NCBI RefSeq assembly: GCF_001646665.1 | Contig: NZ_LWBU01000090.1 | Span: 148,448-212,447, forward strand | Origin: Streptomyces noursei | Lineage (GTDB): Bacteria > Actinomycetota > Actinomycetes > Streptomycetales > Streptomycetaceae | Direction: 5' to 3' | DNA: 64,000 nucleotides | Part shown: in pieces, positions 45,458 through 52,941 of the stretch | Position numbering within the stretch: position 1 is the stretch's first letter | Layout of the letters: the number at the start of each line of letters is the position of its first letter | Notes under the pieces: generated by a model | Database searches by the model: none | The model's input: the letters and a program-made list of their open reading frames with translations, nothing else | What the model was told of the DNA's origin: nothing | Program-made: the position numbers and the translations under genes

Positions 45458-46561
45458 GTGTCGACGCACGATCTCTACAGCAATGACCCCAAGGAGTCGG
45501 TCTGGCAGGTGCCGGCCACCGGATCGGCGCGTTTCAGCTGGGAGTACGACGACGGCCGCGACCGGCTGCTGGCCCTGTACCAGAAGGGCAAGGACAAGCA
45601 GTGGGACGGCGCCCGGCGCATCGACTGGGACCTGGAGGTCGATCCCTGCGACCCCCTGGGCACCCCCGACGAGGCGCTGAGCCTGCACGGAACGCGCCAC
45701 TGGGCGAAGATGACCGAGAAGGACAAGGGCGAGCTGCGCAAGCACTACGCCTCCTGGCAGTTCAGCCAGTTCCTCCACGGCGAGCAGGGCGCGATGATCT
45801 GCGCCGCCCGGATCGTCGAGTCCGTCCCGGACATGGACGCCAAGTTCTACTCCGCCACCCAGACCATGGACGAGGCCCGGCACGCCGAGATCTACGGCCG
45901 CTTCCTCCACGAGAAGATCGGGATGCTGTACCCGATCAACGACAACCTCCAGGCCCTGCTGGGCGACACCCTGCGCGACTCGCGCTGGGACATGCCCTAC
46001 CTCGGCATGCAGGTCCTCATCGAGGGCCTCGCGCTCGCCGCGTTCGGGATGATAAGGGACACCACGGACAAGCCGCTGCCCAAGCAGATCCTCGCCTACG
46101 TCATGCAGGACGAGGCCCGGCACGTCGCCTTCGGCCGCATGGCCCTGCGCGACTACTACCAGCAGCTCACCGACGCCGAACGGCGCGAGCGCGAGGAGTT
46201 CGTCATCGAGGGCTGCTACCTCATGCGCGACCGGCTGCGCGGCGTCGAGGTGCTGGAGAACTTCGGCATCTCCAAGAAGGAGGCGGAGGAGTTCTCGGAG
46301 CAGTCGGAGTTCCTGCACCTGTTCCGCAAGCTGCTCTTCAGCCGGATCGTCCCGTGCGTCAAGGACATCGGCCTGTGGGGCGAGCGGCTCCAGAAGGCGT
46401 ACGTGGACATGGGCGTCTTCGAGCTGGGCGACTCCAACCTGGACCTGCTGATGACCCAGGACGAGGAGATCGCGGAACAGCTCGACCGCGAACGGTTCGC
46501 GGCGGAGGAGGCCGAGCGGGTCGCGGAGGTGACGGAGGCCATCGCGGAAGGCGGAGCGTGA
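45458..46561 (+). CDS. Ferritin-like diiron protein
   Basis: A 367-residue helical-bundle protein with two perfect diiron half-sites: Glu109 with DEARH (138-142) and Glu189 with DEARH (218-222), as in ribonucleotide-reductase-R2-like and ferritin-like oxidases. A ~95-residue N-terminal extension and a Glu-rich tail flank the bundle. GTG 45458 has GAAGGAG upstream. It faces the AurF-like gene, and both use duplicated E...DExRH sites, suggesting a joint oxidative step; no dedicated electron donor is encoded alongside. Substrate unknown. Confidence 0.82.
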   Translation: MSTHDLYSNDPKESVWQVPATGSARFSWEYDDGRDRLLALYQKGKDKQWDGARRIDWDLEVDPCDPLGTPDEALSLHGTRHWAKMTEKDKGELRKHYASWQFSQFLHGEQGAMICAARIVESVPDMDAKFYSATQTMDEARHAEIYGRFLHEKIGMLYPINDNLQALLGDTLRDSRWDMPYLGMQVLIEGLALAAFGMIRDTTDKPLPKQILAYVMQDEARHVAFGRMALRDYYQQLTDAERREREEFVIEGCYLMRDRLRGVEVLENFGISKKEAEEFSEQSEFLHLFRKLLFSRIVPCVKDIGLWGERLQKAYVDMGVFELGDSNLDLLMTQDEEIAEQLDRERFAAEEAERVAEVTEAIAEGGA

Positions 46562-46597
46562 CCGGGCCTCCCGGCCCCGTGACGTAGCCTGACGGGC

Positions 46598-47488
46598 ATG
46601 AGCATGCCGCCTCCGCCCCAGCAGCCGCCCGGCCCGTACGGTCCTCCTCCCGGGGGACCGGGCCCCTACCAGCAGCCGCCGGGGCAGGCCCCGTACCCCG
46701 GGCAGTACGCCGGACCCCAGCCCGGGCAGTACGCCGGTCCGCAGCCCGGGCAGTACGCCGGTCCGCAGCCCGCCTTCCCGCAGCAGTACCCCGGCCCCCA
46801 CGGCCCGGTGCCGCCCGGCCCGTACGGCATGCCGCAGCCGCCCCGCAAGAAGCGGACGGGCCTGGTCGTCGGCCTGGTGGCCGGGTCGCTCGTCCTGCTC
46901 GGCTGCCTCGGCTACGGCGTCATGATGGTCTTCGACGCGGCCGGCGACGACACCCCCTTCCCGGCCGCCACGCACAAGCTCACCGTCCAGCCCAAGCTCG
47001 TGGACGGCGAGTACGCGCTCGCCCAGGACATGTCCGGCACCGAGGGCAAGAAGCTGCTGGACGAGTCCTACAGCCCGTACGTCCGGACGGACGGGGCGGC
47101 CGTGGCGCAGTACACCGCCCAGAAGGGCGCCCAGGTCAAGGCGCTGGTCGTGTCCGGCTACTACGGCCGGATCAAGCGGCCGGACACCGAGCGCCGCAGC
47201 CTGCTGAAGGGCGCCGGCACCGCGCAGAACGCCACGATCGAGGTCCCCGTCAAGGACGTCACCCCGCCCGGCGCGGAGGTGAAGATCGAGTGCGAGGTGC
47301 TCAGCAACACCGAGGCCGGCAACAAGGTGACCTTCCCGATGTGCGCCTGGGCCGACGGCAACACCGCCGTCGGCGTGGGCGTCGTCGACGCGACGACGCT
47401 CGCGCAGAAGCCGGCGGACATCGACCTCGCCGCGGCCGCCGCGCTGACCCTGAAGGTCCGGGCCGAGATGCGCACGCCGATCGGCTGA
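46598..47488 (+). CDS. Proline-rich membrane-anchored protein
   Basis: A 296-residue protein: an 85-residue Pro/Gly/Gln/Tyr-rich cytoplasmic tail containing three PGQYAGPQ repeats, an RKKR stop-transfer cluster, one membrane segment (GLVVGLVAGSLVLLGCLGYGVMMVF) and a ~170-residue extracellular beta-rich domain with two cysteines (IECEVL, FPMCAW). Many actinobacterial surface proteins share this layout; function unknown. TAGCCT (46585-46590) lies 7 nt before ATG 46598, so it is probably leaderless and separate from the diiron gene that ends 37 bases upstream. Confidence 0.78.
   Translation: MSMPPPPQQPPGPYGPPPGGPGPYQQPPGQAPYPGQYAGPQPGQYAGPQPGQYAGPQPAFPQQYPGPHGPVPPGPYGMPQPPRKKRTGLVVGLVAGSLVLLGCLGYGVMMVFDAAGDDTPFPAATHKLTVQPKLVDGEYALAQDMSGTEGKKLLDESYSPYVRTDGAAVAQYTAQKGAQVKALVVSGYYGRIKRPDTERRSLLKGAGTAQNATIEVPVKDVTPPGAEVKIECEVLSNTEAGNKVTFPMCAWADGNTAVGVGVVDATTLAQKPADIDLAAAAALTLKVRAEMRTPIG
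46697..46768 (+). repeat. 24-bp tandem repeat, three copies
   Basis: Copies at 46697-46720, 46721-46744 and 46745-46768; the last two are identical and the first differs at two bases. They encode PGQYAGPQ. Confidence 0.9.
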
Positions 47489-47528
47489 GCCGCCGGCGGG
47501 CGCGGCCCGTCCGGGGACGCGGCGGGCG

Positions 47529-49073
47529 TCAGGGCCCGAACGGCCCGAACGGCCCGCCCCGTCCGTACGGTCCGGGAAGTCCCCCCGCGCCGCCCCGGGC
47601 CGCGCCCCGCCGCTCCCCCCCCCGCAGCGCCTCCTCCATCACCGACCGGGCGATCGGCGCCGCGCTGCCCCCGCCGCTGATGTCCTCCCGCCTGGCCGAG
47701 GCGTCCTCCACCACCACCGCCACCGCCACCGCCGGGCGGCCCGTCCCCTCCGCCTGCGCCCAGCCGATGAACCACGCGTAGGGCGTCCCGGTGTTGCCCA
47801 CACCGTGCTGCGCCGTACCGGTCTTCCCGCCGACCCGCGCGCCCGCGATGGCCGCCTTGCTGCCCGAGCCGCCGTCGACCACGTCCACCATCAGCTCCTG
47901 GAGCCGCAGCGCGGTCGGCGGCAGCATCGCCTGCCGGTACGTGCGGCGGACGTGCTGCGCCACGGTGTCGCCGTCCGCGGTCGTCGTCCGCTCCACCAGG
48001 TGCGGCTGGGCGATCTCCCCGCCGTTGGCGACCGCGGCGGCGACCATCGCCATCTGGAGCGGGGTCGCCCTGGTGTCGTACTGGCCGATGGCCGAGAGCG
48101 CCAGCCGGTCGGTGGTCATCCCGTTGTCGAAGTTGGACCGGGCCACCGGCGAAGGGACCCGCAGCGAGCCGTCGTTGAAGCCGAACCGCGCGACGGCGTC
48201 GAGCATCCCGGCGCTCCCGACCCGCACCCCGAGGTGGGCCATCACGGTGTTGCACGACCAGCGGATCGCGTACGCCAGCGAGGCGTTGCCGCACCCCTTC
48301 GCCTCGTTGGGCAGCACGGTGCGCGTGCCCGGCAGCAGATACGGGTCCGGGGCGCCGGTCGGGGCGTCGACGTCCGTGACGATCCCGGCGTCCATGGCGG
48401 CCGCCGCGGTCACGATCTTGAACGTGGAGCCGGGCGGATAGGTCTGCCGCAGCGCCCTGTTGAGCATCGGCTGGTCCCGCGCCGCGTTGAGCCGGGCCCA
48501 CGCCGCGGCCACCGGGCGGCCGGTCCCGGAGAGCACGGCGGGGTCGTACGAGGGGCTGCTCACCAGCGCCAGGATGCGTCCGCTGGACGGTTCCAGGGCG
48601 GCGACCGCGCCGCGCCTGCCGGCGAGCCCCTCGTACGCCACGCGTTGCAGCTGGTCGCGCACGGTGGTGACGACGTGTCCGCCCGGTGGCCGCGTGCGGC
48701 TGAAGTCGTGCCAGAAGGGGATGGCCGTGAGCATCGGGCTCGTCCCGGACAGGACCGGGTCCTCGGCGTCCTCCAGGAGGGTGGTGCCGTACGTCTGCGA
48801 GGAGTGCCCGGTCACCGGGGCGTACAGCGGGCCGTCGGTGTACGTGCGCTCGTGGCGCAGCTGCTCGCCGGTGTCCACGGAACCGGTGACCGGCCTGCCG
48901 TCGACGACGATGTCGCCGCGCGGCTCCGCGTAACGCGCCATGACGGGACGCCGGTTGGCCGGGTTCCCGTCCAGGGCCGGCGCCTGCACGACCTGGACGC
49001 GGACGGCGTTCACCAGCAGGGCGGCGAGCAGCAGCAGGCACAGCAGGGCGGCGTGCCGGATGCAGGGGATCAC
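47529..49073 (-). CDS. Class B penicillin-binding protein (transpeptidase)
   Basis: A 514-residue peptidoglycan transpeptidase with an N-terminal membrane anchor (HAALLCLLLLAALLVNAVRVQVV), a short dimerisation domain (ANRRPVMARYAEPRGDIVVDGRPV) and a transpeptidase domain with the active-site triad motifs PPGSTFK (SxxK), SCN (SxN) and GKTGTAQ (KTG). The Gly/Pro-rich tail is untypical. GTG 49073 overlaps the stop of the FtsW/RodA gene (GTGA), so the two are a coupled SEDS-PBP pair. It is shorter than the vegetative PBP2/FtsI, which fits a streptomycete paralogue. Confidence 0.9.
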   Translation of the reverse strand: MIPCIRHAALLCLLLLAALLVNAVRVQVVQAPALDGNPANRRPVMARYAEPRGDIVVDGRPVTGSVDTGEQLRHERTYTDGPLYAPVTGHSSQTYGTTLLEDAEDPVLSGTSPMLTAIPFWHDFSRTRPPGGHVVTTVRDQLQRVAYEGLAGRRGAVAALEPSSGRILALVSSPSYDPAVLSGTGRPVAAAWARLNAARDQPMLNRALRQTYPPGSTFKIVTAAAAMDAGIVTDVDAPTGAPDPYLLPGTRTVLPNEAKGCGNASLAYAIRWSCNTVMAHLGVRVGSAGMLDAVARFGFNDGSLRVPSPVARSNFDNGMTTDRLALSAIGQYDTRATPLQMAMVAAAVANGGEIAQPHLVERTTTADGDTVAQHVRRTYRQAMLPPTALRLQELMVDVVDGGSGSKAAIAGARVGGKTGTAQHGVGNTGTPYAWFIGWAQAEGTGRPAVAVAVVVEDASARREDISGGGSAAPIARSVMEEALRGGERRGAARGGAGGLPGPYGRGGPFGPFGP

Positions 49074-50449
49074 CGGGCCTCCGACGTGACGGGCAGGATG
49101 GCGCCGGGTTCGACGCCCTCGGGTTCGGGGAAGCGGGCGGAGTCGCTGACGCGGATCAGCAGCGCCACGATGATCCAGTTGGTGACCACCGACGAACCGC
49201 CCTGGGCGAGGAACGGCATCGCCATGCCGGTCAGCGGGATCAGCCCCATGACCCCGCCGGCGATGACGAACACCTGGAGCGCCGGGATGGAGGCGAGACC
49301 GGTGGCGAGGAGCCTGCCGAACGGGTCCCGCAGCGCGAGGCCGGCCGCGAACCCGCGGGCCACCAGCAGGGCGTACAGGAGGAAGACGGCCGTCAGCCCG
49401 GCCAGGCCCAGCTCCTCGCCCGCGGTGGCGAGGATGAAGTCGGACTTGGCGGCGAAGCCGATGAGGACGGAGTCGCCCAGCCCCAGGCCGGTGCCGAGCA
49501 CCCCGCCCGCGGCGAAGGCGAACAGCGACTGGGCCAGCTGCCCGGGGCCCCGGCCCGCCTCGATGGAGGCGAACGGGTGGAGCCAGTCCTCGACCCTGCT
49601 GTTGACGTGCGGTTCGAGGCCGCCCACCACGAACGCCCCGGCCGCGGCCAGCAGCAGCCCGACGGCGACCCAGCCGGTGCGGCCGGTGGCCACGTACAGC
49701 AGGATCACGAACAGCCCGAAGAACAGCAGGGAGGTGCCGAGGTCCCGCTCCAGCACCAGGACGCCCACGCTGACCAGCCAGACCGCCACGATCGGCCCGA
49801 GCACCCGGCCGGTGGGCAACTGCACGCCCCACACGCGGCGGCCGGTGTGGGCGAGGGCGTGCCGGTTGGCCGCGAGGTACGCGGCGAAGAAGACCGCGAG
49901 CAGGATCTTGGCGAACTCGCCCGGCTGGAAGGAGAACCCGCCGATCCGGATCCAGATCTTCGCGCCGTTGACGGCCGGGAAGAAGATCGGCACGAGCAGC
50001 AGCAGCAGAGCGGCGGCGACGGACACGTACGCGTACCCCTGGAGGGTCCGGTGGTCGCGGAGCAGGACGACCACCGCGATGAAGAGCGCGACACCGAGCG
50101 TGGACCACACCAGCTGGGTGGGCGCCGCGTGGTCGGCGGGGGTCTCCAGGTCGAGGCGGTAGATGAGCACCAGGCCGAGCCCGTTGAGCAGCACGGCGAT
50201 CGGCAGCAGCAGGGGATCGGCGTACGGGGCGCGGCAGCGCACGGCGAGGTGCGCGAGCAGCGCCAGCAGCCCGAGCCCGGCCCCGTAGGCGGCGGCGTCC
50301 GGGGGCACGGCACCGCTCCGGGCGAGGCCGACGCCGACGTACCCGTACACGGCGATGAGGACGGCCCCGATGAGGAGCGACAGCTCCACGCCCCGGCGCT
50401 TGTGCGGACGCACCCCGGCCGGCGGGGCGTCGGCCCTCGTTGCGGTCAT
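49070..50449 (-). CDS. FtsW/RodA/SpoVE-family SEDS glycosyltransferase
   Basis: A 459-residue polytopic protein with about ten membrane helices and SEDS signatures (NGAKIWIRIGGFSFQPGEFAKILLAVFFAAYLA; LERDLGTSLLFFGLF; KSDFILATAGEELGLAG; LTGMAMPFLAQGGSS). It polymerises peptidoglycan with its partner PBP. ATG 50449 is chosen because TACGTT (minus strand 50462-50457) lies exactly 7 nt upstream, a leaderless pattern; the frame continues only to a TTG at 50458. Start lies 37 bases after the histidine kinase stop. Confidence 0.9.
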   Translation of the reverse strand: MTATRADAPPAGVRPHKRRGVELSLLIGAVLIAVYGYVGVGLARSGAVPPDAAAYGAGLGLLALLAHLAVRCRAPYADPLLLPIAVLLNGLGLVLIYRLDLETPADHAAPTQLVWSTLGVALFIAVVVLLRDHRTLQGYAYVSVAAALLLLLVPIFFPAVNGAKIWIRIGGFSFQPGEFAKILLAVFFAAYLAANRHALAHTGRRVWGVQLPTGRVLGPIVAVWLVSVGVLVLERDLGTSLLFFGLFVILLYVATGRTGWVAVGLLLAAAGAFVVGGLEPHVNSRVEDWLHPFASIEAGRGPGQLAQSLFAFAAGGVLGTGLGLGDSVLIGFAAKSDFILATAGEELGLAGLTAVFLLYALLVARGFAAGLALRDPFGRLLATGLASIPALQVFVIAGGVMGLIPLTGMAMPFLAQGGSSVVTNWIIVALLIRVSDSARFPEPEGVEPGAILPVTSEAR

Positions 50450-50485
50450 GCTCCGCAACGTAGCAAGCGGTGAGGCGTATGTCCC

Positions 50486-51778
50486 TTATGTCGGACCGGG
50501 CGCGGTGGGGGCGGCGGGCGGCTGCGGGGTCCCGCGGTACTCGGGAAGCGCCAGACGGGCCTCCGCGCCGCCCCCGGGGGCGTTGCCGAACCGCAGCTCC
50601 GCGCCGATGACCGACGCCTGGCCGGCCGCGATGGTCAGTCCCAGTCCGTGGCCCTTGCTGCCGCTCTCCGTACGGAACCGCTGCGGCCCGTGCTCCAGGA
50701 GGTAGTGCGGGTACCCCGGACCGTGGTCCCGGACCGTCAGCACCGGCCCGTCCACCGTCAGGGAGACCGGCGCCCGGCCGTGCTTGTGGGCGTTGGCCAC
50801 CAGGTTCCCCAGCACCCGTTCCAGGCGCCGCTTGTCCGTCTCCACGCGCGCGTCCCGCACGATCCGCACCTCGGTGTCCGTGCCCGACGCCCGCACCACC
50901 CGCTCCGCCAGCGGGCCCAGCTCGTACACGTCCAGGTCGACCTCCTCGGTGCGCGTGTCGAGCCGGGAGATCTCCAGCAGGTCCTCGGTGAGCGCCCGCA
51001 TCGCCCGCACCCGGTCCCGGACCAGCTCCGCGGGCCGCCCGGCCGGCAGCAGTTCGGCCGCCGCCGACAGCCCGGTCAGCGGCGTGCGCAGCTCGTGCGC
51101 CACGTCCGCCGTGAAGCGCTGCTCGCTCAGCAGCTTGCCCTGGAGGGTGGACGCCATCGTGTCGAGGGCGCCCGACACCGTGGCCACCTCGTCCTCCGGG
51201 TGCCAGGGGTCCCTGGTGCGCGGGTCGTTGACGCGCGCGTCCAGGTCGCCCGCGCTGATGCGCCGCGCCACCTGCGCCGTCAGGTGCAGCCGCCGCGTCA
51301 CCCGGGTCACCGCGAACGAGCCGACGAGCAGCGTCGCGCCGATGGCCAGCACCGAGGAACCCACGATGGCCTTGTCCAGCCCGCTGATGGTGCTCGCGCT
51401 CAGCGAGTAGTCGACGCGCACCGCCAGCGCCCGGCCGTCGGCGGGGCCCGCCGCCCACATGGCCGGCCGGCCCGCCGGGTCGTCGGCGACGAGCGTGCCG
51501 CGCTCGCCCCCGACCGCCATCGCCCGCAGCGCAGGCGGCAGCCCGGCCGGGTCGACGCCCGCGTACGGCGGCAGCGGCTCGCCGGCCTCGTACGCGTGCG
51601 TGACCTCCTCCAGCCGCTCCAGCGCGTTCTCGCGGGCCGTGTCCACCGTCTGCCGGGTCACCGACACGTGCACCAGGGCGCCCAGCAGGGCGGCCAGGGC
51701 GCAGCACATCACCGTGATGAAGACGCCGGCCTTCCACGTCAGGGTCGCCATCCAGGCCGGGGGCCGCGGCCGGCGCAT
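50486..51778 (-). CDS. Orphan sensor histidine kinase
   Basis: A 430-residue membrane kinase: membrane segments AGVFITVMCCALAALLGALVHV and IVGSSVLAIGATLLVGSFAV enclose a ~100-residue extracellular domain. Then HAMP (RRISAGDLDARVND), the phosphoacceptor box (TADVAHELRTPLTGL), N box (NLVANAHKHG) and G boxes (VRDHGPGYP; GHGLGLTIA). No response regulator gene adjoins; instead the lipoprotein gene overlaps its start (ATG at 51778 within TGATG). The lipoprotein may be its input partner, which is an inference. Confidence 0.9.
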   Translation of the reverse strand: MRRPRPPAWMATLTWKAGVFITVMCCALAALLGALVHVSVTRQTVDTARENALERLEEVTHAYEAGEPLPPYAGVDPAGLPPALRAMAVGGERGTLVADDPAGRPAMWAAGPADGRALAVRVDYSLSASTISGLDKAIVGSSVLAIGATLLVGSFAVTRVTRRLHLTAQVARRISAGDLDARVNDPRTRDPWHPEDEVATVSGALDTMASTLQGKLLSEQRFTADVAHELRTPLTGLSAAAELLPAGRPAELVRDRVRAMRALTEDLLEISRLDTRTEEVDLDVYELGPLAERVVRASGTDTEVRIVRDARVETDKRRLERVLGNLVANAHKHGRAPVSLTVDGPVLTVRDHGPGYPHYLLEHGPQRFRTESGSKGHGLGLTIAAGQASVIGAELRFGNAPGGGAEARLALPEYRGTPQPPAAPTAPGPT

Positions 51779-52494
51779 CACGCACCACCGCCCGAGGGGG
51801 AGGGGGACGCCTGTCCCGGGGGCACCGGCTTCACGCGGACGATCTCGTCCCGGGTGGGCAGCAGCGACCGCTGCTGGGCGTCCCACGACCAGGCCGTGCG
51901 GTACTCGTACCCCGGGATGCCCGCCGAGACGACCCGGACGACCAGGTCCCGGCCCGCGAGCTGGACGCCCACGACCTGGTCGACGGTCGACATGATGCGG
52001 GTCAGGCCGCCCTTCTCCGGCATGTACACGCGCAGGCCGGTCTGCTGGTCGGGCATGCGGATGCCGACGATCAGCTCGTCCCTGCCGTCCCCGGTGAGGT
52101 CCCGGTAGTAGGGCGTCATCACCGGGCACCGCCGCGGCGCCTGGCCGCACTCGCGGATCCGCCCGGCCGTCTCCTGGTACATGCCGTCGGGGCCGCTGTA
52201 CTCGTCGGGGTGAGCCGCCACCTCGGCCTGGACGACCGCGACGGGGTCGACCCGGTGGACGTCGTCGCCGGGGGCCTTCACCCCGGGCACCCGCGCGGTG
52301 TCGCTCTCGCCGTAGTCGTACGGCGGTGCCGTGACCGGCGGCATGTCGGGCCAGAGCCGGACCGGGCCGACGGCGGTCGGTGTGGGGCCCGCGCCGCGCA
52401 GTTCGCCCGCGTCGCCGCAGCCCGTGAGCAGCAGCGCGGCCAGGGCCGCGCCGGGCAGCAGCGCCGCGTACACGGCCGGGCGGTGCGGGCTCAC
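51778..52494 (-). CDS. Lipoprotein co-transcribed with orphan histidine kinase
   Basis: A 238-residue lipoprotein: signal and lipobox AALLPGAALAALLLTGC-GD, then an extracellular domain with RDLTGDGRDELIVGIRM, a calcium-binding FG-GAP/VCBS-like loop, and a beta-rich C-terminal half. GTG 52494 has AGGGAG upstream; the open frame extends to 52674 but that part spans the promoter repeats. Its stop overlaps the kinase ATG. I infer a sensory or wall-linked partner of the kinase. Confidence 0.78.
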   Translation of the reverse strand: MSPHRPAVYAALLPGAALAALLLTGCGDAGELRGAGPTPTAVGPVRLWPDMPPVTAPPYDYGESDTARVPGVKAPGDDVHRVDPVAVVQAEVAAHPDEYSGPDGMYQETAGRIRECGQAPRRCPVMTPYYRDLTGDGRDELIVGIRMPDQQTGLRVYMPEKGGLTRIMSTVDQVVGVQLAGRDLVVRVVSAGIPGYEYRTAWSWDAQQRSLLPTRDEIVRVKPVPPGQASPSPSGGGA

Positions 52495-52573
52495 GGTGCT
52501 CCCTGACTGATACGGCGGCGCCGGGGGCCCGGCGGCAGGTCTTCCCGCCACCTTATTCGGACGGAAGTCCCTT

Positions 52574-52621
52574 TTGTCGATCCGGTCCGGTGCACCGTTG
52601 TCGACCCGGTCCAGTGCACCC
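52574..52621 (-). promoter_or_regulatory. 24-bp tandem direct repeat at the lipoprotein/kinase promoter
   Basis: Two 24-bp units (52574-52597, 52598-52621) differ at three positions; the shared core reads GGTGCAC-N-GGACCGG on the minus strand. The unit nearest the gene ends in TCGACA, which with a 19-nt spacer and TAAGGT forms a possible promoter. The repeats sit where an activator would bind. Confidence 0.5.
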
Positions 52622-52695
52622 GGCCGTCCCGGCCGCACCAGGTCTCCCCGTCGCATCCGGTGCCCCGGCCGCACCCGCCTCCGGGCGGACGCCCG

Positions 52696-52941
52696 TCACC
52701 GCACCTGGGCGCCGCCCGACAGCATTCCGTCGGCCTGCTCGCGCGTGACGCGCTGCTCGGCGCCGCAGAACGTGCACTGCGTCGCGTACGACGTGGACAC
52801 CGGGAACAGCGGCACGAAGAACAGCGTGAACTTGGTGGTCCTCCTCCGCAGCGCGTGCGCCGCCGGGTTGCCGCACCGGCCGCACACCAGCGTCAGCATC
52901 GCCAGCTGCTGGAGGTACCCCTTCGTCCCGAAGATGATCAT
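52696..52941 (-). CDS. Zinc-ribbon protein
   Basis: An 81-residue protein with two cysteine pairs (LVCGRCGN and CTFCGAEQ) forming a zinc ribbon around the hydrophobic stretch FTLFFVPLFPVSTSYA. This layout (IFGTKGYLQQLAMLTLVCGRCGNPAAH...) is a known short family in actinobacteria without a defined role. ATG 52941 overlaps the stop of the HEAT-repeat gene by 4 nt, so it is translated from the same mRNA. Confidence 0.82.
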   Translation of the reverse strand: MIIFGTKGYLQQLAMLTLVCGRCGNPAAHALRRRTTKFTLFFVPLFPVSTSYATQCTFCGAEQRVTREQADGMLSGGAQVR

